From Pararheinheimera marina (GTDB lineage Bacteria; Pseudomonadota; Gammaproteobacteria; Enterobacterales; Alteromonadaceae): a stretch of 64,000 nt of DNA. The stretch covers positions 37,058 through 101,057 of the forward strand of contig NZ_JBHSGB010000015.1 of the NCBI RefSeq assembly GCF_042654345.1. Reading direction: 5' to 3'. Below are positions 1 to 9,352 of this stretch, in pieces. The position numbers and the translations under genes were made by a program. The notes under the pieces are model-generated. The model worked only from the letters and a program-made list of their open reading frames with translations. It was not told the DNA's origin and made no database searches. Numbering within the stretch: the first letter of the stretch is position 1; each line of letters starts with the position of its first letter.

Positions 1-15
1 AAAAAGGAAGAAAAG

Positions 16-252
16 ATGAGCAACATCGAAGAACGCGTTAAAAAAATCATCATTGAACAATTAGGCGTTAAAGAAGAAGAAGTGAAACACGAATCTTCTT
101 TCGTTGACGACCTGGGTGCAGATTCTCTGGACACAGTAGAACTGGTGATGGCTCTGGAAGAAGAATTCGACACTGAAATTCCAGACGAAGAAGCTGAAAA
201 AATCACCACAGTACAGTCAGCTATCGACTACATCAAAGCTCACGCTGAGTAA
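16..252 (+). CDS. acpP: Acyl carrier protein
   Basis: Small acidic carrier (78 aa) that holds growing acyl chains on 4'-phosphopantetheine during type II fatty acid synthesis in the cytosol. The GADSLDTVE segment contains the serine that receives the prosthetic group, and length and acidity (EEE-rich) are typical. An AAGGAAG ribosome-binding site lies just before the ATG. It is followed by a strong hairpin terminator and then fabF, the usual acpP-fabF order; the upstream fab genes would lie outside the window. Confidence 0.98.
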   Translation: MSNIEERVKKIIIEQLGVKEEEVKHESSFVDDLGADSLDTVELVMALEEEFDTEIPDEEAEKITTVQSAIDYIKAHAE

Positions 253-266
253 GATTTTTGATATAG

Positions 267-294
267 AAACGGGTAGCTATGCTACCCGTTTTTA
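267..294 (+). terminator. Rho-independent terminator after acpP
   Basis: Perfect stem of AAACGGGTAGC and GCTACCCGTTT with a 3-nt loop, followed by a T-rich stretch. It separates highly expressed acpP from fabF, so fabF probably depends on partial readthrough or its own promoter in the 190-bp gap. Confidence 0.85.
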
Positions 295-442
295 TTTGCG
301 CGCCAATAGGGCTGAATTTTCTCTGATTGCGATGCAGATCGGAGTTTTCTGGCAACTGCTTTTAAGCTGTGCCGGTTAGATGCTCAATGACTGAGCAAAT
401 GGGGAAACCCTGAAACATTCTTTACGGACTGCGGAGGATTCT

Positions 443-1678
443 GTGGCAAAACGTCGTGTAGTAGTGACAGGTATGGGCATGTTGACCCCAATGGGGAACG
501 ATGTTCAATCCAGCTGGCAACAGTTGTTGTCAGGACAAAGTGGTATCAGTCTGATTGATCATTTTGATACGGAAGCCTACAGCACTAAATTCGCTGGTCT
601 GGTGCGGAACTTTGATGTCGAACAGTTCTTCCCGGCCAAAGAAGCAAAGAAGATGGACTTGTTTATTCAGTACGGTGTGGCTGCGGGTTTACAGGCAGTC
701 AAAGACTCCGGGCTGGAAATTAATGAGCAAAACGCCGAACGTATCGGTGTGGCTGTGGGGTCGGGGATCGGTGGTTTAGGCCTGATTGAAGAAAACCACA
801 GCAAGTTAATCGGCTCAGGCCCACGTCGTCTGTCACCGTTTTTTGTGCCTTCAACCATCATTAATATGATCTCCGGTCACCTGTCCATTATGTTGGGTCT
901 GCAAGGACCAAATATCAGTATTGTGACGGCCTGTACCACAGGTGTGCATAACATTGGTCAGGCTGCACGGATGATTGCTTACGGTGATGCTGATGCGATG
1001 ATTGCCGGCGGCGCAGAAAAAGCGTCGACTTGCCTGGGCATGGGCGGCTTTGGCGCAGCCCGCGCTTTATCGACCCGCAATGACGCGCCGCAGCAGGCCA
1101 GTCGTCCCTGGGACAAAGACCGTGATGGCTTTGTGTTGGGTGACGGTGCTGGTGTGGTGGTACTGGAAGAGTACGAACATGCCAAAGCCCGTGGAGCGAA
1201 AATTTACGCCGAATTGGTTGGTTTTGGTATGAGCGGAGACGCTTACCATATGACGTCACCACCGGAAAATGGCCGTGGTGCCGCATTGGCGATGAAAAAC
1301 GCGCTGAAAGACGCGGGCATTAATGCGGAGCAAGTGCAATACATCAATGCACATGGCACCTCAACACCAGCCGGTGATATTGCCGAAACTATGGCTATTA
1401 AGTCGATCTTCGGTGATAAAACCAAAGTGATGGTCAGTTCCAGCAAGTCGATGATGGGCCACTTATTAGGTGCTGCCGGTGCTGTCGAGTCCATTATCAC
1501 TGTGCTGTCATTGCAACAGCAAAAAGTCACGCCAACCATTAACCTGGATAACCCGGATGAAGGTTGTGATCTGGACTATGTGCCGCACACGGCCCGTGAT
1601 GCCAAAATGGAATACGCCTTGTGTAACTCCTTTGGCTTTGGTGGCACCAACGGTTCCATCCTGTTCAAGAAAATCTGA
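443..1678 (+). CDS. fabF: Beta-ketoacyl-ACP synthase II
   Basis: Condensing enzyme (411 aa) that elongates acyl-ACP with malonyl-ACP. The thiolase-fold catalytic triad is visible: the active-site Cys in VTACTTGVHNIG, His in HGTSTPAGD and His in MMGHLLGAAGA; the C-terminal GFGGTNGS glycine loop is intact. The GTG start at 443 is preceded by GCGGAGGA, a good ribosome-binding site. Length matches FabF of other gammaproteobacteria. It sits downstream of acpP, its substrate carrier. Confidence 0.97.
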   Translation: MAKRRVVVTGMGMLTPMGNDVQSSWQQLLSGQSGISLIDHFDTEAYSTKFAGLVRNFDVEQFFPAKEAKKMDLFIQYGVAAGLQAVKDSGLEINEQNAERIGVAVGSGIGGLGLIEENHSKLIGSGPRRLSPFFVPSTIINMISGHLSIMLGLQGPNISIVTACTTGVHNIGQAARMIAYGDADAMIAGGAEKASTCLGMGGFGAARALSTRNDAPQQASRPWDKDRDGFVLGDGAGVVVLEEYEHAKARGAKIYAELVGFGMSGDAYHMTSPPENGRGAALAMKNALKDAGINAEQVQYINAHGTSTPAGDIAETMAIKSIFGDKTKVMVSSSKSMMGHLLGAAGAVESIITVLSLQQQKVTPTINLDNPDEGCDLDYVPHTARDAKMEYALCNSFGFGGTNGSILFKKI

Positions 1679-1695
1679 GTTATATTTTGCACCCT

Positions 1696-1726
1696 AAAGG
1701 CAGCTTCGGCTGCCTTTGTTGTTTTT
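1696..1726 (+). terminator. Terminator after fabF
   Basis: AAAGGCAGC-TTCG-GCTGCCTTT hairpin with a stable TTCG tetraloop, followed by GTTGTTTTT. Confidence 0.85.
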
Positions 1727-1818
1727 GTGCGCCAAAGCGACAGAAGTTTTAGGCCAATGCTGATTGAGTCTGAACGCAAAGCATCTTACTCTGTTGGTTT
1801 CTCGAAGCGGATGCAGTG

Positions 1819-4230
1819 ATGAATAACTATAAGAAAACAATTTTACTCAGCGCCGTGCTGAGTTGTGGTCTGGTGGTGCAGGCCGATACGATTCAGCAAA
1901 CCAAAGGCCATTTTGTTGATAAATTCCGTCAGTTGGATGAAGCGTTGCCAACACCAAATAGCTACCGCAATGCGGCGGGTGAGCCGGCCACCGGCTACTG
2001 GCAACAACAGGTCGACTACAAAATTAAAGCCAAACTGGATGAAGCCAAACGTCGTTTAACAGCCAGTCAGCACATTCGTTACCAGAACAATTCACCAGAC
2101 AGCCTGAAATACCTCTGGTTTCAACTGGACCAGAACATTTTCCAAGCCGACTCCATGGCCGAGCTGAGCCGCACTTTTGAGGGCGTTAACCCAAACCAGG
2201 ACGAAGCCGGCAAACTGAGTTTCAATGAGCTGCGTCGCCAGCAATTTATGGCCGACAACCTATTGGGCTATCAGCTGGGCGACATTAAAACCCTGGACGG
2301 GCAGATGCTGAAAGCCACAGTGGTCGGCACCAATATGAGGGTAGATTTAGCCAAGCCGCTAAAACCTGGTGAGCAGGTTGAGCTGACGATGGATTTCGCC
2401 TTTAACATCGTTGAAGAAGATGCAGTCAATGCGCGCTCCGGTTATGAGCATTTTCCGAAAGACGCCCGTAAAGGCGGCAACGATATTTTCCTGCTGGCAC
2501 AGTGGTTCCCACGCTTGCATGCCTACACAGATTACGAAGCCTGGACCAACAAAGAATTCTTAGGTCAGGGCGAATTCACGCTGGAATTTGGCGATTATGA
2601 CGTTGAACTGACGGTACCTGCGGATCACATTGTCTCTGCCACGGGGTCATTGCAGAACCCGACTGAAGTGCTGAGCAAAACTCAGCAGCAACGGTTGGAA
2701 CAAGCCCGCACGGCGAAACGCCCGGTATTTGTGGTCACCGAAGCCGAAGCGCTGGAAAACGAAAAAGCAGCAACCACTGAACTGAAAACCTGGCACTTCA
2801 GCGCGAAAAACGTGCGGGATTTCGCCTGGGGTTCATCGCGTAAATTTATCTGGGACGCCAAAGGCTATGCCCAAGGCGGTGATGACCAGCCATTGGTGAT
2901 GGCGATGTCGTTTTACCCGAAAGAGGGCGGTGAGCTGTGGAAAAAGTATTCCACTGAATCTGTGGTGCACACTTTAGAAGTGTATTCACGTTTCTCCTTT
3001 GATTATCCGTACCCAACGGCGCAATCGGTCAATGGTCCTGTTGGTGGCATGGAATACCCGATGATCACCTTCAACGGCCCGCGCACTGAGCTGCAAAAAG
3101 ACGGCAGCCGTACCTATTCCTTGTCTGAAAAACGTTTTCTGGTCGGCGTGGTGATCCATGAAATTGGTCATAACTACTTCCCGATGATTGTGAACTCTGA
3201 CGAGCGGCAATGGACCTGGATGGATGAAGGCTTAAACAGCTTCCTGGATGGTATTGCCGGTCGGGAGTGGGACCCACAAATTCCATGGGGGGTTGAAGCC
3301 CGTGACGTGGTCGACTTTATGAAGTCGGACTTGCAGGAACCTGTGATGACGCAGTCCGACAGCGTTAGCCGCCTCGGTCCAAATGCGTACACCAAACCTG
3401 CGGTAGCGCTGAATATTCTGCGTGACGTGATTCTAGGCCGTGAGTTGTTTGATTTCGCTTTTAAAGAGTACGCCAATCGCTGGAAGTTTAAACGACCGAC
3501 GCCATCTGATTTCTTCCGTAGCATGGAAGAAGCCAGTGGGGTAGATTTGGACTGGTTCTGGCGGGGCTGGTTCTATAGCACCGACCATGTCGATATTTCG
3601 CTGGATCAGATTTACCAGCTGAGTTTAGACAGCAAAAATCCGGACATTGACCTGAAGAAACGCCGAAAGGAAGAGCAGAACAAACCGGTATCGCGTTTTG
3701 TCGAACTGAACAAAGCCGAAGGCCGTGACACCTGGGTGGAGAAGAACCCAGATGTGCGCGATTTCTACGACAGCAATGATCAGTTCACCGTCACCAATAA
3801 AGACCGCAACAAATACCAGGAATGGTACAAAGAACTGGAATATTGGGAGCGTGTTGCGCTGGACCGTGCCCTGGATGAAGGCAAGAACTACTATGTGCTG
3901 AATTTCAGTAATCAGGGCGGTCTGGTGATGCCTATTCTGCTGCAACTGAAATTTGCCGACGGCTCAGTACAGGATTTACAACTTCCGGCCGAGATCTGGC
4001 GTAAATCGCCACAACAGGTCAGCAAGCTGATTGTCACCGACAAGGAGCTGGTCGAAGCCGTGCTGGATCCGAAATGGCTGACGGCCGATGTCAATGTGGA
4101 AAATAACCACTATCCGCGCCGCATTATCCCGTCACGGGTGGAAGCCTTTAAACGTGAAAAAGGCAAAAGCCGGGTGGATATGGACCTGATGCAGGACAGC
4201 AAAACCAAACTGAAAGGGAAAGAAGACTGA
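1819..4230 (+). CDS. Secreted M1-family zinc aminopeptidase-like metallopeptidase
   Basis: Exported 803-aa peptidase. A signal peptide (MNNYKKTILLSAVLSCGLVVQA) is followed by a beta-rich M1 N-terminal domain and a gluzincin catalytic domain. The zinc site HEIGH begins at about residue 447 and the third ligand, in WMDEG, is at about residue 470, giving the classic HEXXH-x18-E spacing; GGMEYP just before it matches the M1 GxMEN-type exopeptidase motif with a Tyr-Pro variation. The Lys/Glu-rich C-terminus is probably surface exposed. GTG at 1816 and ATG at 1819 are adjacent in frame and ATG is preferred. The next gene overlaps by one base (TGATG), so the two are translationally coupled. The exact substrate is unknown. 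Confidence 0.9.
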   Translation: MNNYKKTILLSAVLSCGLVVQADTIQQTKGHFVDKFRQLDEALPTPNSYRNAAGEPATGYWQQQVDYKIKAKLDEAKRRLTASQHIRYQNNSPDSLKYLWFQLDQNIFQADSMAELSRTFEGVNPNQDEAGKLSFNELRRQQFMADNLLGYQLGDIKTLDGQMLKATVVGTNMRVDLAKPLKPGEQVELTMDFAFNIVEEDAVNARSGYEHFPKDARKGGNDIFLLAQWFPRLHAYTDYEAWTNKEFLGQGEFTLEFGDYDVELTVPADHIVSATGSLQNPTEVLSKTQQQRLEQARTAKRPVFVVTEAEALENEKAATTELKTWHFSAKNVRDFAWGSSRKFIWDAKGYAQGGDDQPLVMAMSFYPKEGGELWKKYSTESVVHTLEVYSRFSFDYPYPTAQSVNGPVGGMEYPMITFNGPRTELQKDGSRTYSLSEKRFLVGVVIHEIGHNYFPMIVNSDERQWTWMDEGLNSFLDGIAGREWDPQIPWGVEARDVVDFMKSDLQEPVMTQSDSVSRLGPNAYTKPAVALNILRDVILGRELFDFAFKEYANRWKFKRPTPSDFFRSMEEASGVDLDWFWRGWFYSTDHVDISLDQIYQLSLDSKNPDIDLKKRRKEEQNKPVSRFVELNKAEGRDTWVEKNPDVRDFYDSNDQFTVTNKDRNKYQEWYKELEYWERVALDRALDEGKNYYVLNFSNQGGLVMPILLQLKFADGSVQDLQLPAEIWRKSPQQVSKLIVTDKELVEAVLDPKWLTADVNVENNHYPRRIIPSRVEAFKREKGKSRVDMDLMQDSKTKLKGKED

Positions 4231-4748
4231 TGCGTTGGTTTGTTGCCTTAGCTTTTAGCCTGTTGTCGCTGTCAAGCCAGGCCCACCAATTGAATGCTGC
4301 GGTCACCACTGTGCTGTTTAATCCGCGTTCGGGTCAGCTTGAAATCATGCACAAGTTTTTTGTGCATGACGCCGAGCATGCGCTGCGTCACCTGCACAAA
4401 GAAGCCGGCGCTGCGCAGCAGCATGGGTCTGTCGATTTGCTGCAAAATGAGCAGAACCGGGCTGAATTTGCCGACTATGTGGCGACCGAGTTTGAGCTGC
4501 AGTGGCTGTACGCGGACGGCAGCAAAGCCGTCAGCCTGACACTGGTTGGGGCTGAGGTGGATGGCAATAACCTTTGGGTGTATCAGGAAGCCAGCCCGGA
4601 CAACACGGCTATTGGCCTGAAGGTACGGCAAAATAGCCTGCAGCAGTTTTGGGCCAAGCAGGTGAATCTGGTCAATATTGAACGGGATGGACAGGTGCGC
4701 AGCCTGCAGTTCCGTAAAGGCCAAAGCTGGCAGCAGCTATTGTTCTGA
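4230..4748 (+). CDS. Exported DUF6702-like protein, partner of the M1 peptidase
   Basis: Small secreted protein (172 aa) with signal peptide MRWFVALAFSLLSLSSQA and then a beta-strand-rich domain. Residues such as QLEIMHKFFVHDAEHAL near the N-terminus resemble DUF6702 proteins, which I recall beside M1-type peptidases. Its start codon overlaps the peptidase stop (TGATG), so the two are probably co-expressed and may act together in the envelope. Biochemical function unknown. Confidence 0.7.
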   Translation: MRWFVALAFSLLSLSSQAHQLNAAVTTVLFNPRSGQLEIMHKFFVHDAEHALRHLHKEAGAAQQHGSVDLLQNEQNRAEFADYVATEFELQWLYADGSKAVSLTLVGAEVDGNNLWVYQEASPDNTAIGLKVRQNSLQQFWAKQVNLVNIERDGQVRSLQFRKGQSWQQLLF

Positions 4749-4772
4749 GCGGTCTCTGACTCCAACACAGGA

Positions 4773-4795
4773 AAAGGGGGCGTGCTGCCCCCTTT
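4773..4795 (+). terminator. Hairpin after the peptidase operon
   Basis: AAAGGGGGC / GCCCCCTTT stem with a 5-nt loop. There is no clear T-run after it, so it may work as a weak terminator or an RNA stabiliser. Confidence 0.5.
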
Positions 4796-4857
4796 GATAT
4801 TCAAAACGGCCAAATTCAGGCATACTTGCGGCATTTCAATAAGTTCTTCATCGCGTT

Positions 4858-5622
4858 ATGCAGATCAATCCAGAGCTCACTACCTCAGATCGCAGCTTTA
4901 ACTATGGTGACGGCCTGTTCAGTACGGTACGGGTCAGCCGTGGTCAGCTGCAGCTCTGGCCCTTGCATTTAAACCGATTGCGCCAGGGCGTCGAACGGCT
5001 GCGGATGCCTGCCATTGATGAACAGCAATTGACCGCCGCCGCTGAGCAGGCCATTACAGCGCCGGAACAAGTACTGAAACTGCTGCTGAGCCGTGGCGCT
5101 GGCGGCCGTGGATATGCAGCTGGCGGTATTTCCGAAAGCCATCTGCATCTGTCTGTCGCAGCCATGCCGGATTACCAAGGCTGGCAACAGCAGGGGATCC
5201 GGGTTGGCGTTGCAGAGCTGAAGCTAGGCTGCCAGCCTGTGCTTGCCGGGCTGAAACACAATAACCGGCTGGAGCAGGTGATGTTGAAAGCCGAGCTGGC
5301 GACCACCGATTGGGACGACCTGCTGGTGCTCGACAGTCAGGGCAGGGTGACTGAAGCTACTGCGGCCAACCTGTTTTTTTATGCCAACGGCGTCTGGCAT
5401 ACCCCTCAACTGGATCAGGCAGGGGTTGCCGGGGTGATGCGTGAACACTTGCTGGCGCAGTTGCAGCCAGAGCAAGGCTACTATTCGTTGGCGCAGCTGC
5501 AGGATGCCGAAGCGCTGTTTCTCTGTAATGCGTTAATGCAGGTCGTGCCGGTGCGGCAATTGGCAGGCAAAGTGTTTGACCTCGGGCCCGTCCGGGCCGT
5601 GCAGACTGGAGTGATGGATTGA
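4858..5622 (+). CDS. pabC: Aminodeoxychorismate lyase
   Basis: Fold-type IV PLP enzyme (254 aa) that converts 4-amino-4-deoxychorismate to 4-aminobenzoate and pyruvate for folate synthesis. The N-terminal SFNYGDGLFSTVRV block and the KHNNRLEQV segment, with the expected catalytic lysine, match PabC, as does EATAANLFF further on. It is the first gene of a tight operon; its TGA overlaps the mltG TTG start. pabC-mltG-tmk-holB is a conserved gammaproteobacterial order, which supports PabC over other class IV aminotransferases. Confidence 0.93.
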   Translation: MQINPELTTSDRSFNYGDGLFSTVRVSRGQLQLWPLHLNRLRQGVERLRMPAIDEQQLTAAAEQAITAPEQVLKLLLSRGAGGRGYAAGGISESHLHLSVAAMPDYQGWQQQGIRVGVAELKLGCQPVLAGLKHNNRLEQVMLKAELATTDWDDLLVLDSQGRVTEATAANLFFYANGVWHTPQLDQAGVAGVMREHLLAQLQPEQGYYSLAQLQDAEALFLCNALMQVVPVRQLAGKVFDLGPVRAVQTGVMD

Positions 5623-6629
5623 TACGTGCAGTAGTAGTTGCCCTGTTAGTGGGCCTGGTCAGTGCCTTCGGCGCCTGGAACAGCTGGCAGGCTGCGTTAA
5701 AAACTCAGGTTCAGTTCAATGACCCTTACGTCGAAGTGAAAGCCGGGGATACCGCACTGAAATTATGCCGGAATTGGCTGACTGCCGGGCAGTTGGCTGG
5801 CAGCAGCTGCCGCTGGCTCAGTATTTACCTGCGGTTTCACCCTGAGCTGAGTAAATTGCATCAGGGCGTGTACAAAGTGCAGCCACGCCAGTCGGTGCTG
5901 TCGGTATTGCAATTGTTTGCCAGTGGCAAGGTGGCGCAGTTCAGTGTGGCGCTCAAAGAAGGGGAAACGCTGAAACAAAACCTGCAACGGCTGGCGCAAA
6001 GCCCTTATCTGAACTACGACCTGGCTGAGCAACCGGATCTGTCGACCTTGTTAAGCTGGCCGGACGATTGGGGCCCTGCGCCGGAATTGGCGGAAGCCAT
6101 GGTATTTGCCGAAACCTACCATTACACCGCCAACAGTAAAGCCAGCGATTTGCTGAAACGGGCGCACCAGTTACTGCTGGAAAGGCTGAAGTTAGCCTGG
6201 GAGCAACGCCTGACTGATTTGCCGTACCAGACGCCCTATCAGTTGCTGATCATGGCGTCCATTGTGGAAAAAGAAAGTGGCCATGAACCGGAGAAACCGC
6301 TGGTCAGCTCGGTGTTTGTGAACCGGCTGAAGTTAAAGATGAAACTGCAGACAGACCCGACCGTGATCTATGGCTTGGGCGACAGCTTTAATGGCGATAT
6401 TACCCGGGCCGATTTAAAGAACCCGCACCCTTACAACACCTATCAGCATTTTGGCCTGCCGCCTGGGCCTATCGCGTTGCCGAGCTATAGCTCGATGTTG
6501 GCGGCTGCCAGACCCGCTGCTTCTGATTGGTTGTATTTTGTTGCCAAAGGCGATGGCACACACCAGTTTTCACGGACGCTGGCCGAACATAATGCGGCCG
6601 TACAGAAATATATTTTTGGGAAAAACTAA
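5619..6629 (+). CDS. mltG: Endolytic murein transglycosylase
   Basis: Inner-membrane lytic transglycosylase (336 aa) thought to cut nascent glycan strands and so set peptidoglycan chain length. It has one N-terminal membrane segment (residues 3-20), a LysM-like region, then the YceG core with the catalytic glutamate in ASIVEKESGH and the signature TDPTVIYG. The start is a rare TTG overlapping the last codons of pabC; the next in-frame GTG (5649) would cut into the membrane segment, so TTG is favoured. Stop overlaps the tmk start. Confidence 0.93.
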   Translation: MIRAVVVALLVGLVSAFGAWNSWQAALKTQVQFNDPYVEVKAGDTALKLCRNWLTAGQLAGSSCRWLSIYLRFHPELSKLHQGVYKVQPRQSVLSVLQLFASGKVAQFSVALKEGETLKQNLQRLAQSPYLNYDLAEQPDLSTLLSWPDDWGPAPELAEAMVFAETYHYTANSKASDLLKRAHQLLLERLKLAWEQRLTDLPYQTPYQLLIMASIVEKESGHEPEKPLVSSVFVNRLKLKMKLQTDPTVIYGLGDSFNGDITRADLKNPHPYNTYQHFGLPPGPIALPSYSSMLAAARPAASDWLYFVAKGDGTHQFSRTLAEHNAAVQKYIFGKN

Positions 6630-7261
6630 TGCAAAAAGGCCGTTTTATTGTGGTGGAAGGTCTGGAAGGTGCTGGAAAAACCAGCGCTATCCAGACGGTG
6701 CAGCACTGGCTGGAACAGCACCAGATTGACTTTATCAGCACCCGAGAACCGGGCGGCACGCCGTTGGCCGAACAAATCCGTACCTTGGTCAAGCAGGTAC
6801 AGGATGAACAGGTCGCGCCTGAAACAGAGCTGTTGCTGATGTATGCGGCCCGGATGCAACTGGTGAAAAGCCGGATTGAACCTGCGTTGGCACAAGGCCA
6901 GTGGGTGCTGGGTGACCGCCATGATCTGTCGTCCCGCGCTTACCAAGGCGGTGGCAGGCAATTGTCCGAATCGCTGATTAACCAAATTCGCACTGCAGTG
7001 CTTGGCTCGTTGCGGCCTGATTTAACCTTGTATCTGGATATTGATCCGGCCATTGGCCTGGCCCGTGCCAGGGCGCGTGGCGAACTGGATCGGATTGAGC
7101 AAGAGCAACTGGCTTTTTTTCAGCGCACCCGCGCTAAATATCAGCAAATTGCCAATGAAGAAACGGGCATAGTGCAACTAGACGCCAGCCAGCCAATGGC
7201 AGCAGTGCAGCAACATATTGTCGGCGCACTGGACCAATGGTTTGCCGGATTACAGGAGTAA
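6629..7261 (+). CDS. tmk: Thymidylate kinase
   Basis: Phosphorylates dTMP to dTDP (210 aa). The P-loop EGLEGAGKTS, the TREPGGTPLAE nucleotide-binding motif and DRHDLSSRAYQGGGR are all present. The first residue is inside a TAATG overlap with mltG, indicating coupled translation, and holB follows after 3 bp. Confidence 0.97.
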   Translation: MQKGRFIVVEGLEGAGKTSAIQTVQHWLEQHQIDFISTREPGGTPLAEQIRTLVKQVQDEQVAPETELLLMYAARMQLVKSRIEPALAQGQWVLGDRHDLSSRAYQGGGRQLSESLINQIRTAVLGSLRPDLTLYLDIDPAIGLARARARGELDRIEQEQLAFFQRTRAKYQQIANEETGIVQLDASQPMAAVQQHIVGALDQWFAGLQE

Positions 7262-7264
7262 CGG

Positions 7265-8164
7265 GTGAACGACCAACCCTGGCTGAACCCTCTGTCTTCA
7301 CAACTTCGTCTGCTGGCCGCTCAGCAGCAGTTGCCGCATGCCTTGTTGCTCAGCGGTGCTCGGGGTACAGGCAAACAGCCATTGGCGTCGGAGCTGGCTG
7401 GTTATTTGCTTTGCCGTCAGCCGGCTGCTGATCAGGCCTGTGGTCAATGCAAAAGTTGCTTGTTGTTTAAAGCCGGCCATCACCCGGATCTCTGGACCTC
7501 ACCTGCCGAGCAACACACTGGGGTCGATGCGATACGACAGCTCACCCAATTTATGCAAGGCGCGGCGCAGCAGGGCGGTCAAAAGATTGCCATTTTGCGT
7601 GACGTGGAACTGATGTCGGAAGCGGCGGCCAATGCGTTATTGAAAACGCTGGAAGAGCCACCTCAGAATAGTTTTTTGCTGCTGCTCTGTGCGCATCCGG
7701 CGCAGTTGTTACCGACTATCCGCAGCCGCTGCCAGCAGTGGTCAGTGGCACCGGCCTTTGGTGATGAAGTCCGGTTGTGGCTGGAACGGCATAGTAGCCG
7801 CCCGGTACCGGATTTTTTACTGGACTACACTGGAGGAGCGCCGTTATTAGCGCTGGAGCTGTTGGAAACCGATAAAGCCGCGGCTATTTCTGCTCAGTTG
7901 CTGATGCTGGAACAGTACGTGGCGCAGAAGCTCGATCTCTACCATCTGTTGCAGGCGTTGCCTGATGATGAGCAGTTACCGATGACGCTGAACTGGTTTA
8001 TCAAACAGCAACTTTGGCAGCGAGCTTCGTCATTACAGGCGAAACAGTTGCAACTGGTCAGTAAATTACAGCAATGGCAGAAAGACAGGGCGCTGGTGGC
8101 GGGCCAGAACAGCCAGCTTAATCTGGCCGCGTTACTGTTGTCGATCCGGGCTGCCCTGGTCTAG
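7265..8164 (+). CDS. holB: DNA polymerase III subunit delta'
   Basis: Clamp-loader subunit (299 aa) that helps open and load the beta clamp. It has the AAA+ SGARGTGK region, a four-cysteine zinc module (CRQPAADQACGQCKSC) and the TIRSRCQQW sensor/arginine-finger segment. The start is GTG, 3 bp after tmk. The C-terminal collar domain is diverged, as is normal for HolB. Confidence 0.95.
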   Translation: MNDQPWLNPLSSQLRLLAAQQQLPHALLLSGARGTGKQPLASELAGYLLCRQPAADQACGQCKSCLLFKAGHHPDLWTSPAEQHTGVDAIRQLTQFMQGAAQQGGQKIAILRDVELMSEAAANALLKTLEEPPQNSFLLLLCAHPAQLLPTIRSRCQQWSVAPAFGDEVRLWLERHSSRPVPDFLLDYTGGAPLLALELLETDKAAAISAQLLMLEQYVAQKLDLYHLLQALPDDEQLPMTLNWFIKQQLWQRASSLQAKQLQLVSKLQQWQKDRALVAGQNSQLNLAALLLSIRAALV

Positions 8165-8174
8165 CGGAGGACCT

Positions 8175-8501
8175 ATGGAAGAGCTGCATCTTGATTTTGC
8201 CGATTTAAAAGAGCTGTACCGCTGTTATATGCCGGCGATGAAAAATGGGGCTTTGTTTGTCCGTACAGCCCGGCCTTACAAAATGGGGCATTCGCTGGCA
8301 TTGCGGGTGACTTTGCCTGATGCGCTGGATGCGTTGCCTGTCAGTGGCAAGGTGGTGTGGATCACACCGCAAAATGCACACAGTGCGCAACCTGCAGGCA
8401 TAGGAGTTGTGTTTATTGACGATAAATACCAGCTGCAGGATAAAATTGAGAAGTTGTTAAGCGGTATGCTGGAGTCACATGAGTCCACATACAGCCTTTA
8501 A
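8175..8501 (+). CDS. pilZ: Type IV pilus PilZ protein
   Basis: 108-aa PilZ-fold protein needed for type IV pilus assembly in related bacteria. It lacks the N-terminal RxxxR motif that binds c-di-GMP, as expected for true PilZ, which works by protein contacts. Its place between holB and tatD is the conserved pilZ locus of Pseudomonas and relatives. Ribosome-binding site GCGGAGG precedes the ATG. Confidence 0.9.
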   Translation: MEELHLDFADLKELYRCYMPAMKNGALFVRTARPYKMGHSLALRVTLPDALDALPVSGKVVWITPQNAHSAQPAGIGVVFIDDKYQLQDKIEKLLSGMLESHESTYSL

Positions 8502-8516
8502 GAGTGGAGAGACTGT

Positions 8517-9299
8517 TTGTTTGTAGATTCACATTGCCATTTAGACCGTCTGGAATGGGATAAACTGGCGCTTAGTTTAGATGACGTCGTGGCCCAGGCA
8601 ACAGCGGCAAAAGTGGAACATATGCTGTGCGTTTCGGTGTCGTTGGCTGAATTCCCGGCCATGAAACAACTGGTCGCGAAGTACCCCAATGTATCGGTGT
8701 CCTGTGGTGAGCATCCGCTGCATCAGACTGATGCGGTCGACCCGGCGTTATTGCTGCGGTTATGCCAGGACCCCGCAGTGGTGGCTGTGGGGGAGACGGG
8801 GCTGGATTACTTCTACAATCCGGATTCCAAACTGGCGCAACAACAAGCCTTCGTCAGTCATATCGATGTTGCCCGTCAGCTGGCTAAGCCTCTGATTGTG
8901 CACACCCGCGATGCCAGAGCCGATACCCTGAACTTGCTGCGCAGTCACCATGCCGAGCAATGCGGCGGTGTGCTGCATTGCTTTACAGAAGACTGGGACA
9001 CCGCAAAAGCGGCGTTGGATTTAGGTTTTTATATTTCGTTGTCCGGCATTGTCACCTTCCGTAATGCCGACCCACTGCGTGACGTGGCGAAAAAAGTACC
9101 GGCCGATCGCTTACTGATAGAAACTGATTCGCCTTATTTAGCACCTGTGCCTTATCGTGGTAAAACCAACCAGCCTGCTTATGTCAGTGCGGTGGCGGCC
9201 TGTATTGCTGAGCAGCGTGGCGTCAACATAGAAACTCTGGCTGCTCAGACCTCTGAAAACTTCTACCGGCTTTTCTCTCAGGTGAAAGCTCAGGCTTAA
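8517..9299 (+). CDS. TatD-family metal-dependent hydrolase
   Basis: Amidohydrolase-fold protein (260 aa) of the TatD/YcfH group; TatD relatives act as 3'-5' DNA exonucleases. Metal ligands are visible in VDSHCHLD, GETGLDYFYN, HTRDA, HCFTED and ETDSPYLAP. The TTG start at 8517 is right for the family because it begins MFVDSHCHLD, and GTGGAGAG lies just upstream. By its place after holB-pilZ it corresponds to ycfH rather than to tatD of the tat operon. Confidence 0.93.
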   Translation: MFVDSHCHLDRLEWDKLALSLDDVVAQATAAKVEHMLCVSVSLAEFPAMKQLVAKYPNVSVSCGEHPLHQTDAVDPALLLRLCQDPAVVAVGETGLDYFYNPDSKLAQQQAFVSHIDVARQLAKPLIVHTRDARADTLNLLRSHHAEQCGGVLHCFTEDWDTAKAALDLGFYISLSGIVTFRNADPLRDVAKKVPADRLLIETDSPYLAPVPYRGKTNQPAYVSAVAACIAEQRGVNIETLAAQTSENFYRLFSQVKAQA

Positions 9300-9322
9300 C
9301 TCGCTGAAATTTGAGGAAAAGG

Positions 9323-9352
9323 AGCCCAGAATCAAGGGATTCATTCTGGGCT
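9323..9352 (+). terminator. Terminator hairpin after tatD-like gene
   Basis: Ten-base perfect arms AGCCCAGAAT / ATTCTGGGCT with a 10-nt loop, followed at 9362-9379 by a second hairpin (GGCTCAT-CTAA-ATGAGCC). Neither is followed by a strong T-run. Confidence 0.6.

Noticed and set aside
915..1286. 123-codon reverse ORF inside fabF
   Set aside because: Shadow of a strongly supported gene; its His/Arg/Pro-rich product has no signals.
4272..4724. 150-codon reverse ORF opposite the DUF6702-like gene
   Set aside because: Forward gene has signal peptide and translational coupling; the reverse frame has no start signals.
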